This document shows positions 1 through 9,721 of a stretch of 40,993 nucleotides of DNA, one piece after another. Each line of letters begins with the position of its first letter. Position 1 is the first letter of the stretch. The stretch spans positions 1 to 40,993 of the forward strand of contig CACIOK010000008.1 of the NCBI GenBank assembly GCA_902588255.1. The letters run 5' to 3'. Both the position numbers and the translations under genes were made by a program. Below the pieces are notes generated by a model. It was not told the DNA's origin. It saw nothing but the letters and a program-made list of their open reading frames with translations, and searched no databases. The DNA comes from an uncultured Pelagibacteraceae bacterium. GTDB lineage: Bacteria > Pseudomonadota > Alphaproteobacteria > Pelagibacterales > Pelagibacteraceae.

Positions 1-2
1 AA

Positions 3-203
3 ATTATGCAAGGTGATATAAATAAAAGTTTAATGATTGGTGATAGTGAAACTGATTCTAATACTGCAATCTCTGCCAAAATACCTTTTATACTTTTAGA
101 AGATGGTTATACTGAAAAAAAAGTATCTGAGATTCCTCACGATCATCTAATAAAAGATTTTATTGGTATTGAAAAAATAATATCATCTTATGTAAATGTT
201 TGA
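3..203 (+). CDS. HAD-family phosphatase (phosphoglycolate phosphatase-like), C-terminal fragment
   Basis: The reading frame is open from the left edge, so the true start lies outside the window and only about the last 66 residues are seen. The segment MIGDSETDSNTAISAKIP matches the last conserved motif of HAD hydrolases, in which acidic residues in GDS-x-x-D bind the catalytic magnesium ion. The following ILLEDGYTEK stretch is typical of phosphoglycolate phosphatase-like (Gph) proteins. The substrate cannot be decided from a fragment. The 3' end overlaps the next gene by 8 bases, suggesting co-transcription. Confidence 0.8.
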   Translation: MMQGDINKSLMIGDSETDSNTAISAKIPFILLEDGYTEKKVSEIPHDHLIKDFIGIEKIISSYVNV

Positions 204-795
204 TTTTAATATTTTAATTGCTTTAATAACTTTTTACTTTGTGATGTATGTTACTCCAGGACCAAATAATGCTATGGTTCTTGCATCTGGACTTAAGTTT
301 GGCTTTTTAAAAACTATTCCTCATATGTCAGGAATTACAATAGGTCATGTATTGCAATTAATTTTAGTATGCCTTGGTTTAGGAAAAATTTTTCAAATAT
401 TTCCACAATTACAGAATATTCTTAAAATTTTATGCGGCCTATATCTTTTATATCTTGGTTATAAAATTATAGGGTCATTTAGCAAAATTAAAAAAGATGA
501 CTCAAGACCTCTTAAATTTCACGAAGCTGCATTATTTCAAATAGTTAATCCAAAAGCTTGGACTATATCAAGTATGGCTGCATCAGGATTTTTACCCAAA
601 GATGGAAATTTAATTTTATCTATTTTATCTATTGCCATTGTTGCTTTAATTATATGCCCCTTATCAATATCACCATGGGCAGCTTTTGGTTCAGCAATAA
701 GAAATTTAGTTAAGAATAACAAAATTAAAGCATTAATTGAATATTTTTTAGCAATTTTACTTTTGATAACAGCGATTATTATTGTATTACAGTAA
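196..795 (+). CDS. LysE/RhtB-family amino-acid exporter
   Basis: This 199-residue protein is strongly hydrophobic, with about six membrane segments, the usual size and topology of the LysE/RhtB family. The N-terminal [13 protein letters not shown] motif, followed by a glycine-rich GITIGH segment, is the family signature. Members export amino acids such as lysine, homoserine, threonine or cysteine across the inner membrane; the substrate here is unknown. The start overlaps the end of the upstream phosphatase gene by 8 bases. The prpD gene follows after 20 bases, so all may share a transcript. Confidence 0.88.
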   Translation: MFDFNILIALITFYFVMYVTPGPNNAMVLASGLKFGFLKTIPHMSGITIGHVLQLILVCLGLGKIFQIFPQLQNILKILCGLYLLYLGYKIIGSFSKIKKDDSRPLKFHEAALFQIVNPKAWTISSMAASGFLPKDGNLILSILSIAIVALIICPLSISPWAAFGSAIRNLVKNNKIKALIEYFLAILLLITAIIIVLQ

Positions 796-805
796 AGATA
801 TTTTT

Positions 806-810
806 AGGAG
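806..810 (+). promoter_or_regulatory. Shine-Dalgarno site that fixes a TTG start for prpD
   Basis: AGGAG at 806-810 sits 5 bases before the TTG at 816. No in-frame ATG lies nearby, and conserved PrpD sequence begins soon after, so this site supports TTG as the start codon. Confidence 0.65.
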
Positions 811-815
811 ATAAA

Positions 816-2318
816 TTGATAATTCATAACGTAAAAGTATATCCATCAAAAATACACTTGCCTAAAAAAAAACAGTTGGCTTGGAAATTAGCTGAAATAG
901 CAAGTGATAATTCAAAGTTAAATAAAAAATCCGTAGAAATGGTTATCAATAGAATAATTGATAATGCATCAGTTGCAATTGCATCGCTAAATAGAAAAGC
1001 AGTCATTTCATCAAGAGAAATGGCTTTAAAGCATCCAAAAAATAATGGTGCAAATTTGTTTGGAGTGAACTCAAAATTAAAATTTGATTGTGAGTGGGCA
1101 GCATGGTCAAATGGTACTGCTGTTAGAGAATTAGATTTTCATGATACATTCTTAGCGGCTGACTACAGTCATCCAGGTGACAATATCCCTGCTTTGATTG
1201 CAGTAGCACAACAAAAAAAAATTAGTGGAATAAATTTAATTAAAGGAATTATTACATCTTATGAAGTTCAGGTTAATTTAGTCAAAGGTATTTGCCTTCA
1301 TAAACATAGAGTTGATCATATTGCACATCTTGGTCCAAGCGTAGCAGCGGGGTTAGGAACAATGCTTAAACTAAATACGGAGACTATATACCAAGCAATT
1401 CAACAATCACTTCATACAACTATTTCAACGAGACAATCAAGAAAAGGTGAAATTTCTAGCTGGAAAGCTTTTGCTCCTGCTCATGCTGGTAAATTAGCAA
1501 TTGAGGCTGTAGATAGAGCTATGAGGGGTGAAGGAGCGCCAAGTCCTATATATGAAGGTGAAGATAGTGTTATAGCAAGAATTTTAGACGGAAAAAAAGC
1601 TTTATATAAAATACCATTACCAAAAAGAAATGAAGAAAAAAAAGCGATACTTGAAACTTATACAAAAGAATACTCAGCAGAATATCAAGCTCAAGCATTA
1701 ATAGATATTGCAAAAAAATTTAACAAAAAAATTAAAAATTTAGGCCAAATAAAAAAAATTGATATTTATACGAGTCATCATACACACAATGTAATTGGAA
1801 CAGGAGCAAATGATCCACAAAAAATGGATCCTAATGCAAGTAGAGAAACTTTAGATCATTCAATTATGTACATATTTGCTGTAGCGTTAGAAGATGCTGA
1901 TTGGCATCATATAAAATCTTACACTAAATCAAGAGCAAATAAAAAAAGTACAATAAAAATATGGCGATCGATAAAAACGCATGAAGATAAAAAATGGACT
2001 AAAAGATATCACGACCCAAATCCGAAGAAAAAATCCTTCGGTGCAAAAGTAATTATTACTTTAAAAAATGGTAAAAAAATTATTGAACAACAATCTGTTG
2101 CTGATGCGCATCCATATGGATTAAGGCCATTTAAAAGACAAAACTATATTAAAAAATTTCTAACATTAACTAGGGGAATTATTGAAAAAAAAGAAAGTGA
2201 AAGATTTTTGAAAATAGTTCAAAATCTTAAAAAAGTTAAATCAGGACAATTATCAAAATTAAATATCGAAGTAAAAAGAAGCATGATTAAGAAAAATTTA
2301 AAAAAAGGAATTTTTTAA
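816..2318 (+). CDS. prpD: MmgE/PrpD family 2-methylcitrate dehydratase
   Basis: The 500-residue protein belongs to the MmgE/PrpD family. Recognisable stretches are the [17 protein letters not shown] segment around residue 100, [12 protein letters not shown], the [12 protein letters not shown] segment in the middle, and [19 protein letters not shown] near residue 350. PrpD dehydrates 2-methylcitrate to 2-methyl-cis-aconitate in the methylcitrate cycle. The assignment is strengthened by prpB, whose start shares one base with this stop, and prpC directly after it. Translation begins at TTG behind a clear AGGAG. The C-terminal 150 residues are very lysine-rich, as is common in AT-rich genomes. 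Confidence 0.92.
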   Translation: MIIHNVKVYPSKIHLPKKKQLAWKLAEIASDNSKLNKKSVEMVINRIIDNASVAIASLNRKAVISSREMALKHPKNNGANLFGVNSKLKFDCEWAAWSNGTAVRELDFHDTFLAADYSHPGDNIPALIAVAQQKKISGINLIKGIITSYEVQVNLVKGICLHKHRVDHIAHLGPSVAAGLGTMLKLNTETIYQAIQQSLHTTISTRQSRKGEISSWKAFAPAHAGKLAIEAVDRAMRGEGAPSPIYEGEDSVIARILDGKKALYKIPLPKRNEEKKAILETYTKEYSAEYQAQALIDIAKKFNKKIKNLGQIKKIDIYTSHHTHNVIGTGANDPQKMDPNASRETLDHSIMYIFAVALEDADWHHIKSYTKSRANKKSTIKIWRSIKTHEDKKWTKRYHDPNPKKKSFGAKVIITLKNGKKIIEQQSVADAHPYGLRPFKRQNYIKKFLTLTRGIIEKKESERFLKIVQNLKKVKSGQLSKLNIEVKRSMIKKNLKKGIF

Positions 2319-3214
2319 TGCATTTTATAGAAAAGGAACCAAGTCAAAAAAGAATTGATCTTGATAACAAATTAAAATCTAATAAAATTTTAAGAGTCCC
2401 TGGAGCTTACAATCCTCTTACAGCAAAATTAATTGAAGAAATTGGTTACGATGCAGTTTATGTTTCTGGCGCTGTGATGGCTAACGATCTAGGTTTTCCT
2501 GATATTGGATTAACCACATTACAAGATGTAAGCACTAGATCATATCTTATTTCTCGAGTGACAAACCTACCAACTATAGTTGATATAGATACAGGTTTTA
2601 AATCTTGCAATGAAACTATTAAGACCTTTGAAGAGTTTGGAGTTTCTGCTGTACATATTGAGGATCAAATTGAAAGAAAAAGATGTGGCCATCTAGATAA
2701 CAAAGAATTAATTTCGACAGATGCAATGGTTAAAAAAATAAAAGAATGCGTGTCAGCAAAGAATGATCAAAACTTCAAGATTATTGCAAGATCAGATGCT
2801 AAAAATGTTGAAGGAATTGATAGAATGATCGAAAGATGTAAAGCTTATATTGATGCTGGTGCAGAAATAATTTTTCCAGAAGCATTACATGATGAAAAAG
2901 ATTTTGAAAAAGTTAGAAAAGAACTTTCGTGTTACTTGTTAGCTAATATGACTGAGTTTGGTAAATCTAAACTATTTAACTACAAAGAATTAGAAAATTT
3001 TGGTTATAATATAGTCATATATCCTGTCACTACACAAAGATTGGCTATGAAAAACGTTGAAGATGGATTGAGAGACATTTATGCAAATGGACATCAAAAT
3101 AATATTATTGATAAAATGCAGACTAGAAAACGATTATATGAGCTTGTTGATTATGAGAAATATAATAGTTTAGACGAAAAAATTTATAACTTCTCTACTG
3201 AAGGACACGAATAA
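2318..3214 (+). CDS. prpB: 2-methylisocitrate lyase
   Basis: The 298-residue protein is a member of the isocitrate lyase/PEP mutase superfamily with a TIM-barrel fold. It carries KRCGH at residues 121-125, with the catalytic cysteine at C123 (the number used for E. coli PrpB), and the magnesium-binding aspartates in VDIDTG (D89, D91). PrpB splits 2-methylisocitrate into pyruvate and succinate, the last step of the methylcitrate cycle. Start and stop overlap prpD and prpC by one base each, indicating translational coupling. Length is normal for the family. Confidence 0.95.
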   Translation: MHFIEKEPSQKRIDLDNKLKSNKILRVPGAYNPLTAKLIEEIGYDAVYVSGAVMANDLGFPDIGLTTLQDVSTRSYLISRVTNLPTIVDIDTGFKSCNETIKTFEEFGVSAVHIEDQIERKRCGHLDNKELISTDAMVKKIKECVSAKNDQNFKIIARSDAKNVEGIDRMIERCKAYIDAGAEIIFPEALHDEKDFEKVRKELSCYLLANMTEFGKSKLFNYKELENFGYNIVIYPVTTQRLAMKNVEDGLRDIYANGHQNNIIDKMQTRKRLYELVDYEKYNSLDEKIYNFSTEGHE

Positions 3215-4338
3215 TGAGTGACGAAATAAAAAAAGGCTTACTTGGAATTGTAGTTGATGAAACTGAAGTTTCAAAAGTTATGCCTGAAATAAACTCACTT
3301 ACTTATAGAGGTTATGCAGCTCAAGACTTATGTGCTAAATGTAAGTTTGAAGAAGTTGCTTATCTTATATTAAACGGTGAACTTCCAAATAATAAACAAC
3401 TAAAAGCTTTTGAAAAACAAGAGAGAAAAGAAAGAAAACTATCTAAAACTTTGCTTGCAGATATTAAAAAAATTCCAAGAAAGGCACATCCTATGGATGT
3501 AGCTCGAACTGTTGTTAGTATTATGGGTTTAGAGGATAATGAAACTAAGGATAATTCACCTAAAGCAAATTTGAGAAAAGCGATGAGAATCTTCGCGAAA
3601 ACACCTGTCGCATTAGCTGCTTTTTATAGAGCGAGAAAAGGTAAAAAAATGATACCACCTAAAAAAAACCTTTCTTTTTCTGAAAATTTTTTTCATATGT
3701 GTTTTGGAAAAGTTCCAAAGAAAGAAATTGTAAAAGCTTTTGATGTTTCATTAATTTTATATGCAGAGCACAGCTTTAATGTTTCAACATTTACAGCGAG
3801 AACAATAACTAGTAGTTTGTCTGATATTCATGGAGCAATTACTGGCGCAATAGCTAGTTTAAAAGGTCCACTGCATGGTGGGGCGAATGAAGAAGTAATG
3901 CATATGATGAATAAAATTAAAAAACCTGAAAACGCACTAAAATGGATTAACAATGCTCTAGATAAAAAAGATGTGGTAATGGGTTTCGGTCACAGAGTTT
4001 ATAAAAATGGAGATTCAAGAGTTCCAACAATGAGAAATTATTTTGGAAAAGTTGCTAAAATTAAAAAAGATAAAAAGTTTGAAAAAATATATGACATTGT
4101 TGAAAAAGTTATGATTGAAAGAAAGAATATACATCCAAATGTAGATTATCCAACAGGTCCAACTTACCATTTGATGGGTTTTGATACTGATTTTTTTACT
4201 CCAATTTTTGTTATTTCAAGAATTACAGGTTGGTCAGCTCACATTATGGAACAACACGCTGCTAATAAATTAATAAGACCTCTAGCAAGCTACAAAGGTA
4301 GCCAACATAGAAAAGTTGTTCAATTAAATCAAAGATAA
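3214..4338 (+). CDS. prpC: 2-methylcitrate synthase
   Basis: This 374-residue protein has the citrate-synthase fold. The catalytic residues are visible: H221 in GPLHGGAN, H260 in GFGHRVYKNGDSR and D311 in PNVDYPTGPTYHLMGFD. The last pattern, and FTPIFVISRITGWSAHIMEQ downstream, are typical of PrpC rather than of the larger housekeeping GltA. It condenses propionyl-CoA with oxaloacetate. It ends the prpDBC operon, and its stop lies only 3 bases from the convergent nrdB stop. Neither prpE nor a PrpR-type regulator is in the window. Confidence 0.94.
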   Translation: MSDEIKKGLLGIVVDETEVSKVMPEINSLTYRGYAAQDLCAKCKFEEVAYLILNGELPNNKQLKAFEKQERKERKLSKTLLADIKKIPRKAHPMDVARTVVSIMGLEDNETKDNSPKANLRKAMRIFAKTPVALAAFYRARKGKKMIPPKKNLSFSENFFHMCFGKVPKKEIVKAFDVSLILYAEHSFNVSTFTARTITSSLSDIHGAITGAIASLKGPLHGGANEEVMHMMNKIKKPENALKWINNALDKKDVVMGFGHRVYKNGDSRVPTMRNYFGKVAKIKKDKKFEKIYDIVEKVMIERKNIHPNVDYPTGPTYHLMGFDTDFFTPIFVISRITGWSAHIMEQHAANKLIRPLASYKGSQHRKVVQLNQR

Positions 4339-4341
4339 GTT

Positions 4342-5349
4342 TTAACTAAAAGCTTCTGTCCAATTTCCTTGAGTTGATGCTTTTGAATATTCTGTAGCAC
4401 GTCCCTCAAAGAAGTTCATGTGCTCTACTGCATTCAACATTGTATCTAACCAAGTTAAAGGATTTTTATCAACTTTGTAAATAGGCTCTAAGCCTAATTG
4501 AGTTAATCTTCTGTTTGCGATAAATCTAATATATTCTTTAACTTCTTGCGCTGTTAAACCTTCCATCGGACCCATTTCAAAAGCTAAATCAATAAACGCA
4601 TCTTCATGCTCGATAATTGTTCTGCATGCTTGATAAAGTTCTTTTTTAAGTTGAGGTGTCCAAATTTGAGGATTCTCATTAATGAATTCTTTAAACAATC
4701 TTATCATAGAATTACAATGTAAAGTTTCATCACGAACTGACCAAGTAACTATTTGGCCCATACCTTTCATTTTATTGTGCCTTGGAAAATTTAGAAGTAT
4801 TGCAAAACTTGCAAATAACTGTAACCCTTCAGTAAAAGCACTGAACACTGCAACTGTTTTTGCTATATCTTCTTTTGAATTAACATTAAAACCTTGCATG
4901 TAATCGTATTTATCTTTCATCTCTTTATATTTCATAAATGCTGAATATTCAGACTCAGGCATACCAATTGTATCTAGAAGATGTGAATATGCTGCAATGT
5001 GAACTGTTTCCATAGCCGCAAATGCTGTCATCATCATTAACACTTCTGTTGGTTTAAAAACGGTCGTATAATGTCTTAAATAACAATTGTTAACCTCAAC
5101 ATCTGCTTGAGTAAAAAATCTAAATATTTGTGTTAATAAATTTTTTTCTGCTTGTGATAAGTTTTTTTGCCAATCTCTAACATCATCTCCTAAAGGAACT
5201 TCCTCAGGCAACCAATGAATTCTTTGCTGTGTTAACCATGCATCGTAACACCAAGGATATCTAAAAGGTTTATAAACAGGATTTTCTACTAATAGTCCCA
5301 TTTTTTTTGGTTGAATAATTTCTTGTTTTTTTTGTTTAATTACTGACAT
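4342..5349 (-). CDS. nrdB: Class I ribonucleotide reductase, small (beta) subunit
   Basis: The protein of about 335 residues supplies the radical for ribonucleotide reduction and pairs with NrdA. The diiron ligands and radical tyrosine are intact, numbering from MSVIKQ: D83, E114, H117 and Y121 in METVHIAAY, E174 in AFTEGLQLF, and E208 and H211 in VRDETLH. The E-T-V-H-x-x-x-Y spacing is that of a canonical tyrosyl-radical enzyme. An ATG three codons upstream (at 5358) is also in frame, but GAGGA directly abuts it and lies 9 bases before the chosen ATG. The gene overlaps the end of nrdA by 10 bases, so the two are translationally coupled. Confidence 0.95.
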   Translation of the reverse strand: MSVIKQKKQEIIQPKKMGLLVENPVYKPFRYPWCYDAWLTQQRIHWLPEEVPLGDDVRDWQKNLSQAEKNLLTQIFRFFTQADVEVNNCYLRHYTTVFKPTEVLMMMTAFAAMETVHIAAYSHLLDTIGMPESEYSAFMKYKEMKDKYDYMQGFNVNSKEDIAKTVAVFSAFTEGLQLFASFAILLNFPRHNKMKGMGQIVTWSVRDETLHCNSMIRLFKEFINENPQIWTPQLKKELYQACRTIIEHEDAFIDLAFEMGPMEGLTAQEVKEYIRFIANRRLTQLGLEPIYKVDKNPLTWLDTMLNAVEHMNFFEGRATEYSKASTQGNWTEAFS

Positions 5350-7277
5350 GATAAACATTCCTCATATTCTGGTTGATCTCCTGATTGTTGTTTTGATTTA
5401 TAAACGTTTGCTGTAATGTCCGTTGATTTAGCATCATTAACATTTTCAGCTCTTTGTATTGATTTTGATCTACAATAATAAAGGCTTTTTAAACCCTTTT
5501 TCCAAGCTTGAAAGTGTATCTGATGAAGTTCTCTTTTATGTACATCAGCAGGCAAAAATATATTAATAGATTGAGCTTGAGAAATGTGTGGTGTTCTGTC
5601 AGCTCCTAATTCAACTATCCATTTTTGATCTAATTCAAATGCAGTTTTAAAAACATCTTTTTCTTCTTGAGTTAAAAAATCTAAATGAGAAATAGATCCT
5701 TGATTGGTTGTAATGCTAGACCATATCTCATCATTATCTTTATTATTTTTTGCTAATAATTTTTTCAAATACTTGTTTCTAACATTAAAAGAACCAGAAA
5801 GTGTTTTGTGGGTATAGCTATTAGCTGCAATAGGTTCAACACCTGGTGAAGTTCCACCGCAAATTATTGAAATTGAAGCGGTTGGTGCGATCGCTGTTTT
5901 GTTTGAAAATCTTTCGTTAAAGCCGTACTCAGATGCATCGGGACACGCACCTCTTTCTTCGGCTAAATTTTTAGATGCTTGATCAACTTCTTTTTGTATA
6001 TGTTCAAATATTTTTTTATTCCAAACTTTGCTCATTACTGACTCGAGAGGAATCATTTTTTGTTGGAAAAAAGAATGAAGTCCCATAACACCTAATCCAA
6101 CGCTACGTTCTCTTTGAGCCGAATATTTAGCATCTGCAAACTCGTCTGGAGCTTTTTGAATAAAATCATCTAAAACATTATCCAGAAATCTCATAACGTC
6201 TTTTATAAAGTTTTTATCATCTTTCCATTCGTCATATTTTTCTATATTTAATGAAGATAAACAACAAACTGCTGTTCTTTCTTTTCCATCTCTATCAATC
6301 CCTGTTGGTAAAGTTATTTCACTGCAAAGATTAGAAGTTTTTACATTTAAGCCAGCGAGTTTATGATGTTGGGGAATTTGTCTATTAACAGTATCAATGA
6401 AAATAATATAAGGTTCTCCTGTTTCGACTCTAGCTGTCAATAATCTAATCCATAAATTTCTTGCTGAGATAGTGGATTGAATTGATTTATCTTTTGGACT
6501 TTTGAGTGCCCACTGTCCATCAGTTTCAACAGCTCTCATAAATGCATCAGTAACTAATACGCCATGATGTAAGTTTAGTGCTTTTCTATTTGGATCACCA
6601 CCTGTAGGTCTTCTCATTTCAATAAATTCTTCAATTTCTGGATGGTCAATTGGCAAATAACATGCTGCCGATCCTCTTCTTAAAGATCCTTGGCTGATAG
6701 CCATTGTTAAAGAATCCATAACTTTTATAAAAGGAATAATTCCTGATGTCTTGCCTACTCTTCCAATTTTTTCACCTATCGATCTTAAGTTGCCCCAATA
6801 ACTTCCGATACCTCCACCTCTTGCAGCAAGCCAAACATTTTCACTCCAAAGATCTAAAATTCCATTTAGACTATCGCCTGCTTCGTTTAAAAAACAAGAA
6901 ATTGGTAACCCTCTTTTTGTTCCACCGTTTGATAGAACCGGAGTTGCAGGCATAAACCATAAGTTGCTAATGTAAGTATAAATTCTTTGTGCATGCAAAT
7001 TGTCATCTGAATAATGACTTGCAACACGGGCAAACAAATCCTGAAAAGATTCATTCTCTCCCAAGTATCTATCGCTTAAAGTTGCTTTACCGAAATCTGT
7101 TAGATTGGCATCTTTTGTTCTATCAATCTTAATTGTTATTCCTTTAGAATTTTGAAAAAGTTCTGTTTGATCGCTAAGTGAAAATAAATCTGGCCTTTTA
7201 TCTTTAGTAGTTTCTTCTATATTTGGGCTGTATTCAGAGACAGCTTTCTTGATGGCTTGAGACAAAAATTTGTTCAT
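5340..7277 (-). CDS. nrdA: Class I ribonucleotide reductase, large (alpha) subunit
   Basis: The 645-residue catalytic subunit reduces ribonucleoside diphosphates to deoxy forms. Visible active-site residues are C128 in LPISCFLN, the N316-x-C318-x-E320 triad in SNLCSEITL, the second redox cysteine in TAVCCLSSLN (338/339), and the C-terminal relay pair C641/C644 in ECLSCQ. No N-terminal ATP-cone (overall-activity domain) is recognisable: the first 60 residues are short and lack its KRDG-type motif. A strong GGGAG lies before the ATG. The upstream region carries two operator-like repeats, described separately. nrdB follows with overlap. Confidence 0.95.
   Translation of the reverse strand: MNKFLSQAIKKAVSEYSPNIEETTKDKRPDLFSLSDQTELFQNSKGITIKIDRTKDANLTDFGKATLSDRYLGENESFQDLFARVASHYSDDNLHAQRIYTYISNLWFMPATPVLSNGGTKRGLPISCFLNEAGDSLNGILDLWSENVWLAARGGGIGSYWGNLRSIGEKIGRVGKTSGIIPFIKVMDSLTMAISQGSLRRGSAACYLPIDHPEIEEFIEMRRPTGGDPNRKALNLHHGVLVTDAFMRAVETDGQWALKSPKDKSIQSTISARNLWIRLLTARVETGEPYIIFIDTVNRQIPQHHKLAGLNVKTSNLCSEITLPTGIDRDGKERTAVCCLSSLNIEKYDEWKDDKNFIKDVMRFLDNVLDDFIQKAPDEFADAKYSAQRERSVGLGVMGLHSFFQQKMIPLESVMSKVWNKKIFEHIQKEVDQASKNLAEERGACPDASEYGFNERFSNKTAIAPTASISIICGGTSPGVEPIAANSYTHKTLSGSFNVRNKYLKKLLAKNNKDNDEIWSSITTNQGSISHLDFLTQEEKDVFKTAFELDQKWIVELGADRTPHISQAQSINIFLPADVHKRELHQIHFQAWKKGLKSLYYCRSKSIQRAENVNDAKSTDITANVYKSKQQSGDQPEYEECLSCQ
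5359..5363 (-). promoter_or_regulatory. Shine-Dalgarno site deciding the nrdB start
   Basis: GAGGA on the minus strand lies inside the last codons of nrdA. It touches the upstream ATG (5358) with no spacer but has 9 bases to the ATG at 5349, favouring the shorter NrdB. Confidence 0.55.
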
Positions 7278-7311
7278 TTAACTCCCTTAAATATATAACG
7301 TTTTTTGTAAA

Positions 7312-7326
7312 ACAACTAGATGTTGT
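7312..7326. promoter_or_regulatory. Inverted repeat upstream of nrdA, candidate operator
   Basis: ACAAC-TAGAT-GTTGT is a perfect 5-5-5 inverted repeat, 35 bases upstream of the nrdA start codon. Position and symmetry suit a repressor site. It loosely resembles NrdR boxes, but only one copy is seen and the match is weak, so no factor is named. Confidence 0.35.
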
Positions 7327-7365
7327 ATGCAGATCTCTTTAATATACTATATAAATTAGAAATCA

Positions 7366-7386
7366 ATAGAACATTTATAGAACATT
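7366..7386. promoter_or_regulatory. LexA-box-like direct repeat between nrdA and the phosphomutase gene
   Basis: Two copies of ATAGAACATT start 11 bases apart, one helical turn, giving GAAC-N7-GAAC (GTTC-N7-GTTC on the minus strand). This is the known direct-repeat LexA site of alphaproteobacteria. It lies about 100 bases upstream of the nrdA start and about 58 bases upstream of the phosphomutase start, so it could act on either. Chance occurrence in such a short intergenic region is unlikely but not excluded. Confidence 0.5.
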
Positions 7387-7433
7387 ATAAAAATATATCA
7401 ATAAAAAAATAAAATAAATGTACATATATCAAC

Positions 7434-8879
7434 ATGGCAAATCCTATAAAAATTGACCCACTAGGTTTTAGAGAATACGACGCTAGATGGCTATATCCTG
7501 AAGATATAGATAAAGAGGGAATAAAATTAGTAGGTAAAGGATTTGGAACTCAAGTAACCAATAAAAAAAAAAGCCCTAAAGTAACAGTTGGTCACGACTA
7601 TAGATCTTATAGTGAGGAAGTAAAAAAAAATTTTATAGATGGTCTAATTTCCACAGGATGTAATGTTGAAGACTTGGGTTTATGTTTATCACCAACTGTA
7701 TATTTTTCACAATTTAAATTAAATTCAGATGCAGTTGCAATGATCACAGCTAGTCATAATGAAAATGGATGGACTGGAATTAAAATGGGAATTGAGAAAG
7801 GTCTTACGCATTGTAAAGAAGAAATGTCAGAGCTTAAGGATATTGTTCTGAATAAAAAGTTCTCAACTGGTACTGGTAGTTATAAAGAAATAAAAGATTT
7901 TAATAAAATTTATATAAATGAATTATCAACAAATAAAATAAAAAAAAAATTAAAAGTAGTTGCGGCGTGTGGAAATGGAACGGCGGGAATTTTTGCTCCA
8001 AAAATTTTAAATCAAATTGGATGTGAAGTTATAGAACTAGATTGTAATTTGGACTTTAATTTTCCAAAATACAATCCTAATCCTGAAGATATGAAAATGC
8101 TTCACGAAATAGCTAAATGTGTTAAAGAAAATAATGCGGATGTAGGTTTTGGTTTTGACGGTGATGGAGATCGTGTTGGTGTAATTGATAATAAAGGAAA
8201 TGAAATTTTTGCTGATAAAATTGGATTGTTAATTGCAAGAAATATATCTAATCAACATCCAAAATCAAAATTTATAGTAGATGTTAAGTCTACCGGACTT
8301 TTTGAAGTAGATACAATTTTGAAAAAAAATAATTGTAAAACACTTTATTGGAAAACAGGACACTCATATATTAAAAGAAAAGTTAATGAGGAAAAAGCAA
8401 TAGCAGGATTTGAAAAGAGTGGTCATTTCTTTTTTAATAAACCACTTGGATATGGTTTTGATGATGGTATTAATTCAGCAATACAGGTTTGCCATCTTTT
8501 GAGCAATAATGATAAAAGTATGAATGAAATGATTGGAAGTTTACCAAAAACTTTTCAAAGTCCCACAATGGCTCCTTTTTGTAAAGATGAGGAAAAATAT
8601 GACTTAATAGATGAGCTAACTAACAAAATAAAAAAATTAAAAACTGATAATGTACAAATTGATGGAATAAATATTGCTAAAATATTAACAGTCAATGGAA
8701 TTAGATTTACTTTAGAAGATGGATCATGGGGTTTAATACGAGCTTCTTCGAACAAGCCTTCTTTAGTAATTGTCACAGAAAGCCCTTCATCTGATAAAAG
8801 AAAAAAAGAAATTTTTAATTTTATAGATAATCTTTTACAAAAATCTGGAAAAATTGGTGAATATGACCAAAAAATTTAA
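7434..8879 (+). CDS. Phosphomannomutase/phosphoglucomutase
   Basis: The 481-residue protein is an alpha-D-phosphohexomutase. It has the phosphoserine loop TASHNENGWTGIKMG (S107), the metal-binding loop FDGDGDR (D242, D244, D246), and the later sugar-binding GFEKSGH segment. It interconverts hexose 1- and 6-phosphates (mannose and/or glucose), feeding nucleotide-sugar supply for surface glycans. The family cannot be split by substrate from sequence alone, so no symbol is given. It diverges from nrdA across a 156-base AT-rich region, the longest gene-free gap in the window, and converges with the TauE-type gene 7 bases beyond its stop. Confidence 0.92.
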   Translation: MANPIKIDPLGFREYDARWLYPEDIDKEGIKLVGKGFGTQVTNKKKSPKVTVGHDYRSYSEEVKKNFIDGLISTGCNVEDLGLCLSPTVYFSQFKLNSDAVAMITASHNENGWTGIKMGIEKGLTHCKEEMSELKDIVLNKKFSTGTGSYKEIKDFNKIYINELSTNKIKKKLKVVAACGNGTAGIFAPKILNQIGCEVIELDCNLDFNFPKYNPNPEDMKMLHEIAKCVKENNADVGFGFDGDGDRVGVIDNKGNEIFADKIGLLIARNISNQHPKSKFIVDVKSTGLFEVDTILKKNNCKTLYWKTGHSYIKRKVNEEKAIAGFEKSGHFFFNKPLGYGFDDGINSAIQVCHLLSNNDKSMNEMIGSLPKTFQSPTMAPFCKDEEKYDLIDELTNKIKKLKTDNVQIDGINIAKILTVNGIRFTLEDGSWGLIRASSNKPSLVIVTESPSSDKRKKEIFNFIDNLLQKSGKIGEYDQKI

Positions 8880-8886
8880 TTTATAA

Positions 8887-9720
8887 TTAAATACTAAGAT
8901 ACCTATATAAAAAGATAGTTCCAACTACATATAAAAAAATTCCAAAAAATCTCTGCAGTTTTGATTTATCAATTTTATGAACTGTATTAGCGCCCACTCT
9001 AGCCATAACCATAGTTATTGGTATAAATATTAAAAACGCAGGAATATTTATAAAACCTATGCTTAATGGCAAGTCAGTTTTAAGATATGAACCCGTAAAT
9101 AAAAAGCCCATTGCTCCAAATAAAGAAATTACAGAACCAATAGCAGCTGCACTGCCTATTGCTTTGTTAATTGGATAGCCAAAATACCTTAAAATAGGAA
9201 CATTCATTACAGCCCCTCCAATCCCCATTGTTGCTGAAATAAAGCCAGATACAAAACCAAGTGAAACTCTTGGAAACAAATTAAAATTTGTTTTTAATTT
9301 ATTTTTTTTATCTTTAAGGTTTAATAAGTAACCCCCAAGCAAATAAACTATTATAGTGAAAAATAATAAAAGGGATTTAGTATGTAAAATGGCTGCAAAT
9401 GCTGTCCCTGATAAAACTCCTATTATTACAAAAATTGCATATTTTTTTATTATACTAAAATCAACTGATCCATGTTTTTTGTGAGTTAAAACAGAAATTA
9501 ATGATGTTGGAATAATTATTGCAAATGAAGTTCCAACTGCCAAATGCATTAAATAATCCTGATTTATATTCAGACTGTCGAAAATAAAAAATAAAAAAGG
9601 AACAGTAATAAGTCCACCTCCAATTCCAAACAACCCAGCAAAAAAACCTACGGGGATAGCTGTGAGGATCATTAATAATATGAAAAAAAAATAATCGTTT
9701 GTAAAAATTGAACCTAACAA
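8887..9720 (-). CDS. TauE/SafE family permease (sulfite exporter-like)
   Basis: The 277-residue integral membrane protein has about eight hydrophobic segments. The family hallmark glycine-rich repeats appear twice: GFFAGLFGIGGGLITVPFL near the N terminus and GFVSGFISATMGIGGAVMNVP in the second half. TauE/SafE proteins move anions, often sulfite, sulfoacetate or other organic acids, across the inner membrane; the substrate is unknown here. It begins one base after the dusA stop and ends 7 bases from the convergent phosphomutase stop. Confidence 0.88.
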   Translation of the reverse strand: MLGSIFTNDYFFFILLMILTAIPVGFFAGLFGIGGGLITVPFLFFIFDSLNINQDYLMHLAVGTSFAIIIPTSLISVLTHKKHGSVDFSIIKKYAIFVIIGVLSGTAFAAILHTKSLLLFFTIIVYLLGGYLLNLKDKKNKLKTNFNLFPRVSLGFVSGFISATMGIGGAVMNVPILRYFGYPINKAIGSAAAIGSVISLFGAMGFLFTGSYLKTDLPLSIGFINIPAFLIFIPITMVMARVGANTVHKIDKSKLQRFFGIFLYVVGTIFLYRYLSI

Positions 9721-9721
9721 T

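Noticed and set aside
7278-7433. A riboswitch or small RNA in the largest intergenic region
   Set aside because: Only short operator-like repeats are seen, with no extended structured or GC-richer segment.
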